Source: Novosphingobium sp. ERN07
GTDB lineage: Bacteria > Pseudomonadota > Alphaproteobacteria > Sphingomonadales > Sphingomonadaceae
Length of the DNA: 64,000 nt
Reading direction: 5' to 3'
NCBI RefSeq assembly: GCF_012641335.1
Contig: NZ_JABAID010000004.1
Location: 119,111 to 183,110 of the forward strand
Numbering within the stretch: position 1 is the first letter of the stretch; every line of letters starts with the position of its first letter. The position numbers and the translations under genes were made by a program. This document shows positions 16,162 through 25,655 of the stretch, piece by piece. Under the pieces are notes generated by a model. That model was not told the origin of the DNA, did no database searches, and worked only from the letters and a program-made list of their open reading frames with translations.

Positions 16162-18342
16162 TCAGAAACGACCAGCAAGCCGCAGACCCCATGTACGCCC
16201 CAGTTGCCTGGCAACTAGCGTGTTCAGCCCGACACCCAGCGGAGCCGGAAAGCCCCCATCGGAGATCAGGATGACGTCCTGTTTGTCCGCGAGGTTGTTG
16301 ACAAAGCCAACCAGGTCGAAATGCTTTCCGTAGATGCCAGCCGAGAGGTTGATCGAAGCATATGACGGCGTTGTACGAGCCGCCGAGTTCTCGCGATCGC
16401 CGAATGTTCTCGAGCGATAGAGATATTCTCCTCTCGTCCCCAGCGACCAGTCATCACTAACCGGAACCCGCAAGGTCGCCGAGAGGTTGCCAGTCCACTT
16501 TGGCGCTCCGGGCAGCCGGTTTCCGGAAAAGTTGAGGGCCCCGTCGGTGTACCTGCTATATCTAGCGTCGGTGTAGCCAAGGACCCCGTTCACCGTCAGA
16601 ATGCTAGTCGGCCGCACGGTCAGTTCGGCTTCCACCCCCTGCAACCGGGCCGATGCGGCGTTGGTTACGATAGCTACGACTGCCCCGCCACCGCCGAGGA
16701 CCTGCGTAAGCTGCGGTGTCTGAATGTCAGAATAATCCTGACGGAAGACGTCAGCGTTAAACGTGATGCGGTTATCGAGGAACTGCGCCTTTATACCCAG
16801 TTCATAATTCCAGAGGCTCTCGTCACCAAACCGCAAGGCTTTAAAAGTCGTAATGCGCGGCGAGGTAATATTGTCGACGTTCCAGCCGCCCGACTTGAAG
16901 CCTTTCGACGCCGTGCCGTATACCATGATGGCACGTGAGGGCTGGTAGCGCAGGGTAAACGTGGGCGAGACATCCGTCGCGCTGATCCTGTCGAACTCCT
17001 GTGGGAGGTTCGGGGCGCCAATTATCGGGAAGCCATTCTGCTGGTAATTGAGACGCTTGGCTTCGTCGGTGTAGCGAATGCCGACAGTCGCGGTCAGCTT
17101 ATCGACAAGCTCCCAATCGATACTTGCGAAAGCAGCCACTGCTTCGGTGTCTGCCTCGCCAAAGGTATCGCCGACCTTCCCCCTGAGCGGCGCAAATCTA
17201 CTGTCGGGACCAAATGTGCTTTGTGCGAAGTTATCGGTATCCTGGCGGAATAGGTACGCGCCGATCAAATAGTTGATTCTATCTCCCAGCTTGCCGGACA
17301 AGCGCAACTCTTGCGAAAACTGCGTCTGTTTGGACGCAGACTCGCTTACGACGATCGAGAGTGGCCCGACGTCGGAGTCGTTTGTTCTCTGGTTTTCGGC
17401 CCATCGATAAGCTGTTATCGACGTCAGGGTCGCGCCAAAGCCTGTCTCGATGTCAGCTGTTAGCGAAATCCCCTTGGATTTGCGCAGAGCGAGCGTCGGA
17501 GTGTTTACATTGCTTTCGTAGCGTCCCGTCGGCCCACCGTAACCGGCCAAAATCTCTTCGACGTAGCCGTAATTGTTCTCGTTCAGGTAGTCGGCCGAGA
17601 ACACCAGCTTGACCACGTCCGAGGGTTTCCAGAGAACCTTTGCACGACCGCCGTAGCTATCGTCGTTTCCAAAGCGGCGATTGTCGAGCAGGTTATGAAC
17701 GTAGCCATCCCGCTTGACCCGAAATCCACCGACACTTACCGCAAGCGTATTGGAAAGCGGCGCCGAAACAAAACCCTGTGCTTCAAAACGGTTGAAGCTG
17801 CCGATTCCAAGTTCGAATTGACCGGTCGGCGTAAAGCTCGGGTTGCGCGTGACGATACTGATCGCGCCGCCGATAGCGTTCTTGCCGAAGAGCGTACCTT
17901 GCGGTCCGCGAAGGAATTCGACCCGCTCGACGTCAAAGAGTGGGGAGTCAAAAGTATAGCTTTTCCCCTGCACCACTCCGTCGATGTAGATCCCAATCCC
18001 GCTGTCGAAGCCCGGATTGTATCGTGACTGGCTAGAGACGCCCCGCACCGTAACAGTGGCCAGCGGACCACCACTAAATGTCACATTCGGAACAGCAGCA
18101 GCCAATTCGGAGACCCGAACATTGTCGCGTTCCGCAATCTTGTCGGCCGAGACTGCTGAGATCGAGATCGGAACGTCCTGGAGGCGCTCAGTGATCTTCC
18201 GGGCCGTGACCACGATCTCACCAGGCGCCTTGTCGGCTTGCGCTTCATCCACTGCTGTTGGTGCATTCTGCGCGAACGCAGCAGGCGCACTTGAGGCCAT
18301 CAAAGTGACCAATGTCGCACAAACAATCGATCGACGAATCAT
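16162..18342 (-). CDS. TonB-dependent outer-membrane receptor (first of two)
   Basis: A 726-residue TonB-dependent receptor for energised uptake across the outer membrane. It has a signal peptide (MIRRSIVCATLVTLMASSAPAAFAQ), a TonB box-like EIVVTARK near 45, the plug motif VEFLRGPQGTLFG and a barrel ending in Phe (RLAGRF). The start is the ATG at 18340-18342 after GGGGAGGAACGAA; an upstream extension of the frame crosses the operator and is rejected. It is a close paralogue of the receptor at 39312-41498; both carry GVASQSR and the DGVVQGK block. Divergent from a CoA-ligase operon with a shared operator at 18379-18400. Uptake of microcystin or its linear products is inferred from context only. 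Confidence 0.93.
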   Translation of the reverse strand: MIRRSIVCATLVTLMASSAPAAFAQNAPTAVDEAQADKAPGEIVVTARKITERLQDVPISISAVSADKIAERDNVRVSELAAAVPNVTFSGGPLATVTVRGVSSQSRYNPGFDSGIGIYIDGVVQGKSYTFDSPLFDVERVEFLRGPQGTLFGKNAIGGAISIVTRNPSFTPTGQFELGIGSFNRFEAQGFVSAPLSNTLAVSVGGFRVKRDGYVHNLLDNRRFGNDDSYGGRAKVLWKPSDVVKLVFSADYLNENNYGYVEEILAGYGGPTGRYESNVNTPTLALRKSKGISLTADIETGFGATLTSITAYRWAENQRTNDSDVGPLSIVVSESASKQTQFSQELRLSGKLGDRINYLIGAYLFRQDTDNFAQSTFGPDSRFAPLRGKVGDTFGEADTEAVAAFASIDWELVDKLTATVGIRYTDEAKRLNYQQNGFPIIGAPNLPQEFDRISATDVSPTFTLRYQPSRAIMVYGTASKGFKSGGWNVDNITSPRITTFKALRFGDESLWNYELGIKAQFLDNRITFNADVFRQDYSDIQTPQLTQVLGGGGAVVAIVTNAASARLQGVEAELTVRPTSILTVNGVLGYTDARYSRYTDGALNFSGNRLPGAPKWTGNLSATLRVPVSDDWSLGTRGEYLYRSRTFGDRENSAARTTPSYASINLSAGIYGKHFDLVGFVNNLADKQDVILISDGGFPAPLGVGLNTLVARQLGRTWGLRLAGRF

Positions 18343-18378
18343 TTCGTTCCTCCCCGAAGTTAGTCCGGTGAAATTGGC

Positions 18379-18400
18379 ATTAACCGGCCAGCCGGTCAAT
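18379..18400. promoter_or_regulatory. TetR-type operator, copy 1 (TonB receptor / CoA ligase)
   Basis: A 22-base site with arms ACCGGC and GCCGGT, right half GCCGGTCAAT, lying in the divergent promoter region between the TonB receptor and the CoA ligase operon. It aligns with copies at 23285, 27338, 30213, 39220, 39246 and 43555. Confidence 0.75.
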
Positions 18401-18469
18401 ATATGATTGTAACCTGACTTTAGACGGATATAAGAGAGGGGTCGTGTCCCTTGCGGTGGAGAATCAGGA

Positions 18470-20026
18470 ATGGGGATTGATTTAGGCGGGTCTCTGGGAT
18501 CCCTGATCGCGAGAGCCTGTCAACGCTGGCATCCTCGTATTGCACTCGAGTGGCCAGAAGGTGCACTCACTTACGCGGAGCTGGGGGATCGCATTTCTCA
18601 GTTCGTCGCGGCCTTTGGCTCACTCGGGCTTGCCCGTGGCGGGGCTCTGGCAATCATGGCGCCAAACCTCCCCGAGACCGCTATTGCCAATGCTGCAGCA
18701 ATGGTTGCTGCCATCCGTGTAACGCCGGTTTCGCTGTTCATGTCCGACGAGGATCTGGCTTATATTCTAAGCGATGCCGAAATTGATGTCGTACTGGTGG
18801 CGCAAGAGCAAGCCGAACGAGTGGAATTGCTGGTGACCAACCTGGGCCGCAGTATCCAGGTCGCGACTCTCGGTGCAGCCGAACGAGGTATCGATCTTGT
18901 GGCGCGGGCTGATTCATTCGCCCCGTCGCCGTTGGAGCCAGTTGCTCAATGTGGTGATATCGCGGTGATTGGTTACACTGGAGGGACCACTGGCCGGCCC
19001 AAAGGCGTCGTCCATACTCACAATTCGGCGTTGGCAACGGTTTTGATGGCTGCGAGTGAATGGGAATGGCCGAGCCCCACGAACGTCGTCGCTGTCACAC
19101 CGGTGTCGCATGCAGCGGGAATACTATGTTACCCCGCGTGGCTGAAAGGCGGAACCTTTCACCTGCTACCATCATTCGATCCAGCGGGCTTGGCGGACTA
19201 TGCGCGCAAGCACAACGTTACCGCTACGTTCCTCGTCCCCACGATGATCTACCGGCTAATCGACCTAGCAAAGGAAACTGCGCTCGATCTTGGACCGCTC
19301 GAAACGATCATATACGGCGGCGCACCAATTGCCATTCCGCGTCTTGTCGAAGCCATAGAGCTTTTTGGGCCGTTGTTCATGCAGCTCTACGGTCAGACTG
19401 AGGCGCCAACCTGCATCGCTTACCTGGCACGAGGCCAGCATGTGCTGGATCGGCCAGATCGACTGGGATCGTGTGGAGTGCCACTGGCCAGCGTGGATAT
19501 CCAACTCATTGATGCCAATGGCGCGCCTGTCGCCACCGGGGAATGCGGGGAAATCTGTGTTCGTGGGGCCTTTGTGATGCAGGGCTATTGGCGTCGTGAA
19601 TCAGACACCGCAGAAGCTATACGTGATGGCTGGCTTCGCACCGGCGACGTGGGACGCTTTGATGACGACGGCTACCTGAGCATCGTCGATCGCACAAAGG
19701 ACATGATCATCACGGGCGGCTTCAATGTCTACCCAAATGAAATTGAGCAGGTGATCGCAGATGTTCCCGGGGTTCTCGCCTGCGGCGTGGTAGGCATCGA
19801 CGATCCGTATTGGGGTGAGGCCGTGACGGCATTCGTTGTCTCCACTGACCCGGCCAATCCACCTGATCGAGCCCAGATCACGCGCGTTGTCAGAGAGCGC
19901 CGCGGTGTAGCCGCCGTTCCCAAGCGCATTGAATTCATCGACGCCTTGCCGATGACCCCGATCGGCAAGATCGACAAGAAAGTGCTGCGGCTATGGCGGC
20001 CAGAAGCCGTGGAGTCGCATTCGTGA
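18470..20026 (+). CDS. Acyl-CoA synthetase (AMP-forming)
   Basis: A 518-residue ANL-superfamily ligase that activates a carboxylic acid as acyl-AMP and then acyl-CoA. The phosphate-binding loop YTGGTTGRPKG is at about 168-178, the YGQTEAPT motif in the middle, the hinge region GWLRTGDVGRFDDDGYLSIVDRTKDMI follows, and the catalytic Lys lies in PIGKIDKK near the end. The substrate cannot be read from sequence. Because it shares an operator with a TonB receptor and is coupled to a transporter, activation of Adda or of a phenyl-substituted degradation product is plausible (inference). Confidence 0.9.
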   Translation: MGIDLGGSLGSLIARACQRWHPRIALEWPEGALTYAELGDRISQFVAAFGSLGLARGGALAIMAPNLPETAIANAAAMVAAIRVTPVSLFMSDEDLAYILSDAEIDVVLVAQEQAERVELLVTNLGRSIQVATLGAAERGIDLVARADSFAPSPLEPVAQCGDIAVIGYTGGTTGRPKGVVHTHNSALATVLMAASEWEWPSPTNVVAVTPVSHAAGILCYPAWLKGGTFHLLPSFDPAGLADYARKHNVTATFLVPTMIYRLIDLAKETALDLGPLETIIYGGAPIAIPRLVEAIELFGPLFMQLYGQTEAPTCIAYLARGQHVLDRPDRLGSCGVPLASVDIQLIDANGAPVATGECGEICVRGAFVMQGYWRRESDTAEAIRDGWLRTGDVGRFDDDGYLSIVDRTKDMIITGGFNVYPNEIEQVIADVPGVLACGVVGIDDPYWGEAVTAFVVSTDPANPPDRAQITRVVRERRGVAAVPKRIEFIDALPMTPIGKIDKKVLRLWRPEAVESHS

Positions 20027-21324
20027 CGACCTCGACCGAAGCCGGAGCGACTGTCTCCGCCCGAGCTGGCTGGTGGGCCGCTGTGCTGTTCACCGTCGCA
20101 GCCATGGTTTCCTACACTGACCGCTTCATATTATCGCTGCTCGTTGATCCGATCGAGCGCGAACTCGGCATGAGCGACGCTCAGTTCAGCATTATCGTGG
20201 GAGCAGCATTTGCGATCTTCTACACTGCCATGGGTGTTGCCGCAGGTTGGCTGGCAGACCGCCATAATCGCAAACGCATGATCATCATCGGAATACTCAT
20301 CTGGAGCGCCGCAACGATTGCAACTGGCTTCGCTCGAGATTTCGGCACGATGGCCATCTTGCGCGTTGCCGTTGGCACAGGCGAGGCAATGCTCATGCCT
20401 GCAGCGGTATCGATGCTCGCCAATATGTTTCCGCCCGAGCGGCGGAGCATGCCGTTGGCGCTGCTGATGTTGGGCATGATCGCCGGCAATGGTTTTGCCT
20501 TCCTCTTAGGCGGAGCACTGGTTGAGCTGGTCAGTCACCAGGCCTTCATCGGGCTGCCTGTGCTGGGCGACCTTTCTGGGTGGCGCGTCGTCATGGTGAT
20601 TGCTGGCACGCCCGGAATCTTCCTTGCCGCAGCGATGGCCTCCTCCATCCGCGAACCAGTGCGCGCTGTCAGCCGACCGCCCAACTCGCTGGCAGAGCCG
20701 CTGGCGTGGCTTTGGCGGCACCGAAGACAACTCGGCCCCATCTATCTCGGATGTGCAGCTCTCTCGCTCGGCGATTTCGCGCTGGTCAGCTGGGCGCCTT
20801 CGCTGATGATCCGCAGCTATGGTGTCTCGACCTCTTCGACCGGGTTCACCTTTGGTCTCCTTGCCATCCTTGCCGGATCGCTAAGCGCGCTAGCCGGGGG
20901 GGCTGTCGCCGGTCGACTGAGAGCCACAGGCAAGGGAGACCGCCGACCTGCCGCGATTATCGCCGCAACGATCGTGGGACTGGCCGGTACCGGATTGCTG
21001 CTAGTTCCAAGCGCTTACGGAGTCATTGGCGCGATCTCGGTCTGGGGTTTCTCGAGCGCCTTTGCACAAACAGTTTCGCTGCCCCTATTCCAAGAGCGTC
21101 TCATCGACGAGGTGCGCGGAATTGGCTCATCGTTGGGCGGCGTATTCAATATCATGCTCGGGCTCAGCATTGGTCCAATCTTGGTTCCCGTTTTCAAGGA
21201 AACGGGAATGGCTCAGGCCGAAGCGTTACTCGTGGCAATGGCAATTGCGGGCGCGGCTGCAGCGGCACTGTTTGCGATGCTGTTGGTCCGTCTTCCGGTC
21301 TCAACCGCCAAGCCCGGCTCTTAA
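20023..21324 (+). CDS. MFS transporter
   Basis: A major facilitator of about 433 residues with 12 predicted membrane helices. The loop between helices 2 and 3 reads GWLADRHNRKRMI, the family's conserved cytoplasmic motif, and YTDRFILSLL marks helix 1. I favour the GTG at 20023, which overlaps the CoA ligase stop as GTGA; an in-frame ATG at 19993 is the alternative. This group (spinster/ACS-like) usually moves organic anions, so it may take up an acid that the preceding ligase activates. Confidence 0.88.
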   Translation: MTTSTEAGATVSARAGWWAAVLFTVAAMVSYTDRFILSLLVDPIERELGMSDAQFSIIVGAAFAIFYTAMGVAAGWLADRHNRKRMIIIGILIWSAATIATGFARDFGTMAILRVAVGTGEAMLMPAAVSMLANMFPPERRSMPLALLMLGMIAGNGFAFLLGGALVELVSHQAFIGLPVLGDLSGWRVVMVIAGTPGIFLAAAMASSIREPVRAVSRPPNSLAEPLAWLWRHRRQLGPIYLGCAALSLGDFALVSWAPSLMIRSYGVSTSSTGFTFGLLAILAGSLSALAGGAVAGRLRATGKGDRRPAAIIAATIVGLAGTGLLLVPSAYGVIGAISVWGFSSAFAQTVSLPLFQERLIDEVRGIGSSLGGVFNIMLGLSIGPILVPVFKETGMAQAEALLVAMAIAGAAAAALFAMLLVRLPVSTAKPGS

Positions 21325-21695
21325 TGGATCTGCTCATGTCAGAACAAAATACGATCCGACTTCTGGATCCGGTAATTCGCCAATTGGAACGATTCAACGC
21401 CCATGATGCGGACGGCTTTGCGGCCTGTTTCACAATCGATGCGCGTTTCGAACAATTGACGGGCCCGCCGGTGGCCGTGGGCCGCGCGGAGATCGTACAG
21501 GTCTATAAGCAGTTGTTTGCCAGGGTCCCCAGCCTTCGGATGGAGCTCATCGGGCGGATGATCCGCGACAACTACGTCGTTGATCATGAACTTGGCGAAG
21601 GTGACCCGACGCGCGGCCCGGATGGTCGCTTCGAGACCATAGTCGCCTATCGTGTCGCTGGCGATTACATCGATAGGGTCTGGTTTATCCGCTAG
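21324..21695 (+). CDS. SnoaL-like (NTF2-fold) protein
   Basis: A 123-residue NTF2-fold protein: LERFNAHDADGFAACFTIDARFEQ is the typical SnoaL start and the C-terminus reads RVAGDYIDRVWFIR. It may bind or isomerise a small molecule; no function can be assigned. Start ATG 21324 overlaps the transporter stop (TAATG); a second in-frame ATG is at 21336. Its end overlaps the end of mlrC by 4 bases (convergent). Confidence 0.75.
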   Translation: MDLLMSEQNTIRLLDPVIRQLERFNAHDADGFAACFTIDARFEQLTGPPVAVGRAEIVQVYKQLFARVPSLRMELIGRMIRDNYVVDHELGEGDPTRGPDGRFETIVAYRVAGDYIDRVWFIR

Positions 21696-23227
21696 GCTGA
21701 AAAGTCGACAGGCTCGAATGGCCACATCGGTCGGGAGCGCTTGTGATAGTGACGGATGGACGACTGCTGGCTTGAAGCGACGTAGATCACACTGCGCCCC
21801 ATGTCCCCGAAACCGATTCTCCATTGCTCGGACGACTTTACGGCAACATAGCGCTTGTTCGCAGGTTCAACACCGAGCGCCCGGAACATATCGGGGCCGT
21901 AGCACTGGTCGCGAATTTCGCTGACGATGATGTCGAGACCACCTGTACTGATGCAGACGACGCGCCCCAGAGGCGGCCGAGAGCCCTGAAGGTTTTGGGT
22001 GACATTCTCGGCAAGCCCTGTGATTTTGCCGCGAACGTCGAGAGGTAGCCCGGATGCCTCGCCGACCTTGCCGCCAACGCGCAGGGAAAAATCGGCACCA
22101 AGGCCGGCTTCAAAGCCCAATTGTACTGCCAGGGGATCCCATATCGGCCCAATGCACGACGGGACGAGGTCATTGTCCAGCATCGCTCGGGCCAATGCCA
22201 TATTGTCACCCGAAGCCCCACCGCCGGGGTTGTCCGAACTATCGACCAGGATTACCGGGTATGCGGTGGCCGCCTTGGCTAGCTCGATGTCGGCCGCAAA
22301 GCTTCGCTCGGGGCCGTTGCCTTTCATGATCGAAGCCATGGCTTGGTAGCGCCGACCGAAGTCTTGTGCGATAGAGGCAGCAGCTGGCTGATCGTTGTTG
22401 GTATAGATCAGCACTTTCGACCCCATCCGCGCTACATCGCCCGCACGAAAGCCTTGGATCAGTGAGCCGGAGAGGACTTCCCCTCGCCGCTCGAGCTCAA
22501 ACAGGTCTGCGACCAATTCCTTCATCGGTGACGACTGCGTCGCCAGTCCGGCAACCATCTGGCAATTGAACAGGCTCGACGTCGGCATGATCTCACCCGC
22601 ACGGATTCTCTCGAGTAGATCGAGAAGGTCACGCGCACGCTCGACGTAGTCGATATGCGGATAGTACTTGAATGCCACGAGTACGTCAGCAGCTCTGACC
22701 AATCGCTGCGACAAGTGAGCGTGAAGATCAAGTTCGGCCCCTAGCGCAACATCCGGCCCGACAATCGCCCGGGCACGCTCCAGAAGGTCCGCCTCGCACT
22801 CGTCCTCGCCAAAGGCAAGCATTGCGCCGTGTAAACCGAAAGCCACGATATCCACCGGCATTGCCCGTCGCAGTTGATCGAGGATCTCGTCGCGCAGTAG
22901 TTGGTAGGCTTGCGCGCTGACTGGACCACCCGGCATGGCGAAGGCACAGGTTCCCTCGATGACCTCGTAGCGTCCCTCGCGGGCACGCTCTCGAGCGGCC
23001 CACAGCGGTCCGGTCGCCTCGGTTGCGAAATCCGGGTGCTCTCCGGGGCGCCAGAGCATCGTCGCCCGGAACGCATCCAGTCCGGTTGGCAGAGGTGAGA
23101 ATGAATTCGTCTCAGTACCCAAGGTCGCCACAAACACGCGCAACCGTCGCCCCGGCAGCGCTGCACCTGTCGCCTTCGATCCAGCCATCGACAAAATGCC
23201 TCCCATCAATGTTCGACGATCAAGCAT
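21692..23227 (-). CDS. mlrC: Microcystinase C (M81-family metallopeptidase)
   Basis: MlrC hydrolyses the linear tetrapeptide Adda-Glu-Mdha-Ala, releasing free Adda. The 511-residue protein belongs to peptidase family M81. With the start at MLDRRTLMGG (ATG 23225-23227) the candidate zinc ligands are Asp167 and His169 in ELDLHAH and His191 in YYPHIDY; Glu39 in TETNSF and His133 in GLHGAM complete the likely active site. A longer frame from a TTG at 23305 would run through the operator and is rejected. The N-terminus has a twin-Arg and hydrophobic start (DRRTLMGGILSMAG), so export is possible. Divergent from mlrA with a shared 140-base promoter, the published arrangement. Confidence 0.95.
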   Translation of the reverse strand: MLDRRTLMGGILSMAGSKATGAALPGRRLRVFVATLGTETNSFSPLPTGLDAFRATMLWRPGEHPDFATEATGPLWAARERAREGRYEVIEGTCAFAMPGGPVSAQAYQLLRDEILDQLRRAMPVDIVAFGLHGAMLAFGEDECEADLLERARAIVGPDVALGAELDLHAHLSQRLVRAADVLVAFKYYPHIDYVERARDLLDLLERIRAGEIMPTSSLFNCQMVAGLATQSSPMKELVADLFELERRGEVLSGSLIQGFRAGDVARMGSKVLIYTNNDQPAAASIAQDFGRRYQAMASIMKGNGPERSFAADIELAKAATAYPVILVDSSDNPGGGASGDNMALARAMLDNDLVPSCIGPIWDPLAVQLGFEAGLGADFSLRVGGKVGEASGLPLDVRGKITGLAENVTQNLQGSRPPLGRVVCISTGGLDIIVSEIRDQCYGPDMFRALGVEPANKRYVAVKSSEQWRIGFGDMGRSVIYVASSQQSSIRHYHKRSRPMWPFEPVDFSA

Positions 23228-23284
23228 AACACGAGTCTTCGGTTTGCTGTTGTTTGCACCAGCTGCTGCATCTTCACCCCATAA

Positions 23285-23306
23285 ATCAACCGAACGGACA
23301 GTCAAT
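23285..23306. promoter_or_regulatory. TetR-type operator, copy 2 (mlrC / mlrA)
   Basis: A 22-base site (ATCAACCGAAC on the left, GGACAGTCAAT on the right) in the 140-base divergent promoter between mlrC and mlrA. It is most similar to the copy at 30213-30234, with which it shares the CGAACGG centre on the opposite strand. Confidence 0.75.
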
Positions 23307-23367
23307 TCTTGTTGACCATCCTGGGCCTATCTGAAATGTTCTGCTGACAGAACGGGAGAATTGAACC

Positions 23368-24378
23368 ATGCGGGAGTTTGTCCGACAGCGGCCTTTGCTG
23401 TGCTTCTATGTGTTGGCGATACTGATCGCTCTCGCGGCCCATGCGCTACGCGCGATGAGCCCGACGCCGCTCGACCCGATGTTCAAGATGCTGCAGGAGA
23501 CGCACGCTCACCTCAACATTATTACCGCTGTCAGGTCTACGTTCGAGTATCCGGGAGCCTATACGCTCTTACTGTTTCCGGCCGCCCCAATGTTCGCGGC
23601 CCTGATCGCAACCGGGATCGGCTATGGGCAAGCAGGATTTCGTGAACTGCTCAGCCGCTGCGCCCCGTGGCGGTCGCCTGTTTCCTGGCGTCAGGGCGTT
23701 ACTGTCATAGCCGTGTGTTTCCTTGCATTCTTCGCGCTCACAGGAATCATGTGGGTTCAGACATACCTCTACGCTCCGCCTGGTACGCTTGATCGTACCT
23801 TCCTGCGCTATGGGTCAGATCCGGTCGCCATTTATGTGATGCTGGCAGCATCGCTGCTACTCAGCCCTGGCCCGCTGCTCGAAGAACTGGGCTGGCGCGG
23901 CTTTGCGCTGCCGCAGCTCCTCAAGAAGTTTGACCCCCTTACCGCAGCGGTGATCCTCGGCATCATGTGGTGGGCCTGGCATTTGCCACGCGACCTGCCA
24001 ACACTGTTCTCCGGCGCCCCTGGCGCGGCCTGGAGCGTTATTGTCAAACAACTCGTCATCGCTCCTGGGTTCATTGCGAGCACCATCATCGCTGTCTTCG
24101 TATGCAACAAGCTCGGTGGATCAATGTGGGGGGGCGTGCTCACTCACGCCATCCATAACGAGCTGGGAGTAAACGTCACTGCCGAATGGGCCCCAACGGT
24201 CGCAGGCATCGGGTGGCGCCCATGGGATCTCATCGAATTTGCCGTGGCCATTGGACTCGTCCTGATTTGTGGGAGGAGCCTTGGTGCCGCATCTCCTGAC
24301 AATGCGCGTTTGGCCTGGGGCAACGTGCCGCCAAAGCTTCCGGGCGGAGTGGGTGACAAGTCCGGCTCGAACGCGTGA
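23368..24378 (+). CDS. mlrA: Microcystinase A (ring-opening protease)
   Basis: MlrA opens the microcystin ring at the Adda-Arg bond, lowering toxicity sharply. It is an integral-membrane glutamic protease of the CAAX/CPBP family. The 336-residue length is exactly that of characterised MlrA, and all key residues are in register: Glu172 and Glu173 (LLEELGWRGFALP), His205 (WWAWHLPRD), His260 and Asn264 (THAIHNELGVN). About eight hydrophobic segments are visible. The ATG follows GGGAGAATTGAACC. It is coupled to mlrD by a GTGA overlap. A generic CPBP protein would not match the length, these positions and the gene neighbours together. Confidence 0.97.
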   Translation: MREFVRQRPLLCFYVLAILIALAAHALRAMSPTPLDPMFKMLQETHAHLNIITAVRSTFEYPGAYTLLLFPAAPMFAALIATGIGYGQAGFRELLSRCAPWRSPVSWRQGVTVIAVCFLAFFALTGIMWVQTYLYAPPGTLDRTFLRYGSDPVAIYVMLAASLLLSPGPLLEELGWRGFALPQLLKKFDPLTAAVILGIMWWAWHLPRDLPTLFSGAPGAAWSVIVKQLVIAPGFIASTIIAVFVCNKLGGSMWGGVLTHAIHNELGVNVTAEWAPTVAGIGWRPWDLIEFAVAIGLVLICGRSLGAASPDNARLAWGNVPPKLPGGVGDKSGSNA

Positions 24379-25655
24379 GCGTCATGTCCCGGTGGCTTCC
24401 GAAAACGTTTCGGGATCACCCAGCGGTATTGCTGCTGGCTGCGACGGAAATGTGGGAGGCCTTCTCCTATGTCGGGCTCAGAACCGTACTGGTCTACTAC
24501 CTTACGCAAGACCTGGGCTATTCGACCGAGGACGCCTCACTTATCTATGGGACGTTCCTCGGCGTAGCCTATGTAACGCCAATCCTGGGAGGGTGGATCG
24601 CCGATAGGTTTATTGGCCGATCTGCGGCAATTGTCGGTGGCGCATTGCTGAAGATGGCCGGTTACATCGGCCTTGTGATTGGCGCGAACGTCACGGGTTG
24701 CCTCGCCGCAATTGTCATTGGCAATGGCCTGTTTCTTCCCACTCTGCCCGCTACTCTGGGTGCACTTTTTTCGCCGAACGCCCCCGATCGCCAGCGCAGT
24801 TTCAGCTTCTACTATCTCGCAGTGAGCGCTGGTGCGCTGCTGGCACCGCTGATCTGCGGCACGCTTGGAGAGAATTTCGGCTGGCGCTACAGCTTCCTCG
24901 CTTCCGCTAGCGGGCTTGCGGCTGCCATTGTTATCTTTCTCGCCGGACGCCATCTGCTGCCGCCAGACCGACCTGCAGCAGCGTCCCATCCGGTCGACGA
25001 AGCGCCGGTCGCGGCTACGAGCCTGTCCGTCATCCCGCTTCTGGCAGGTGTCCTCGCAGCAGTCATCGTCTTGCGGGTCGCTTACGAGCAGCTCGGCAAC
25101 ACTGTCGCGCTTTTCGCCGCCAGCCAGGTCGATCGTTCGTTGGGGGCAGATATCACCATCCCCTATACCTGGTTTCAGTCGCTCAATCCCCTGGGAGTCA
25201 TTCTGTTCACCCCTCTGCTCGTCTGGGGCTGGCGTAAGGCCGCCGCGAGAGGTGGCGCGCAGAACGACTACTTCAGAATGGCCATTGGTAGCTGCATCAT
25301 GGCCGCGGCCTTTGTTGGGCTCGCACTGATCATCAAGCTAGGGCAACCTGGTGAGATTTCCTGGCCTGTTCTTGCAGCATTCTTCTTGATGGTAACCTTT
25401 GGCGAGTTGTGGGTGCTTCCGGTTGGACTCAGTCTGTTTGCGCGCCTGGCGCCCGCAGGACGAGGTGCAATCACCATCGCGTTCTGGTACAGTGCGCGTG
25501 CGGCTGGCAATTTTCTTGCTGGATTGATGGGCCGCGCCGAACCTGCGCTCGGATATGGTAACTTCTTCCTGCTTTGCGCAGTATTTCCTCTGCTAGCAGC
25601 AACGATCTTCGTCGCGATAGGCAGGCGCTCCCGTCGAATTATCGAAGCCGCCTGA
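24375..25655 (+). CDS. mlrD: POT/PTR2-type transporter MlrD
   Basis: A 426-residue proton-coupled oligopeptide transporter presumed to move microcystin or its peptides across the inner membrane. The N-terminal segment EMWEAFSYVGLRTVLVYYLT and GGWIADRFIGRSAAI are typical of the POT family, with about 12 hydrophobic helices. It starts at a GTG that overlaps the mlrA stop and ends 17 bases inside the convergent mlrB gene. Position and direction match published mlr clusters. Confidence 0.94.
   Translation: MSVMSRWLPKTFRDHPAVLLLAATEMWEAFSYVGLRTVLVYYLTQDLGYSTEDASLIYGTFLGVAYVTPILGGWIADRFIGRSAAIVGGALLKMAGYIGLVIGANVTGCLAAIVIGNGLFLPTLPATLGALFSPNAPDRQRSFSFYYLAVSAGALLAPLICGTLGENFGWRYSFLASASGLAAAIVIFLAGRHLLPPDRPAAASHPVDEAPVAATSLSVIPLLAGVLAAVIVLRVAYEQLGNTVALFAASQVDRSLGADITIPYTWFQSLNPLGVILFTPLLVWGWRKAAARGGAQNDYFRMAIGSCIMAAAFVGLALIIKLGQPGEISWPVLAAFFLMVTFGELWVLPVGLSLFARLAPAGRGAITIAFWYSARAAGNFLAGLMGRAEPALGYGNFFLLCAVFPLLAATIFVAIGRRSRRIIEAA

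Noticed and set aside
20580..21695. 371-codon plus-strand frame covering the MFS gene end
   Set aside because: Only its last 123 codons (from 21324) are a real protein; the upstream part is an out-of-frame reading of the MFS gene.
23368..24378. Calling mlrA only a generic CAAX/CPBP protease
   Set aside because: Length, all five catalytic positions and the three mlr neighbours in the published order support microcystinase specifically.
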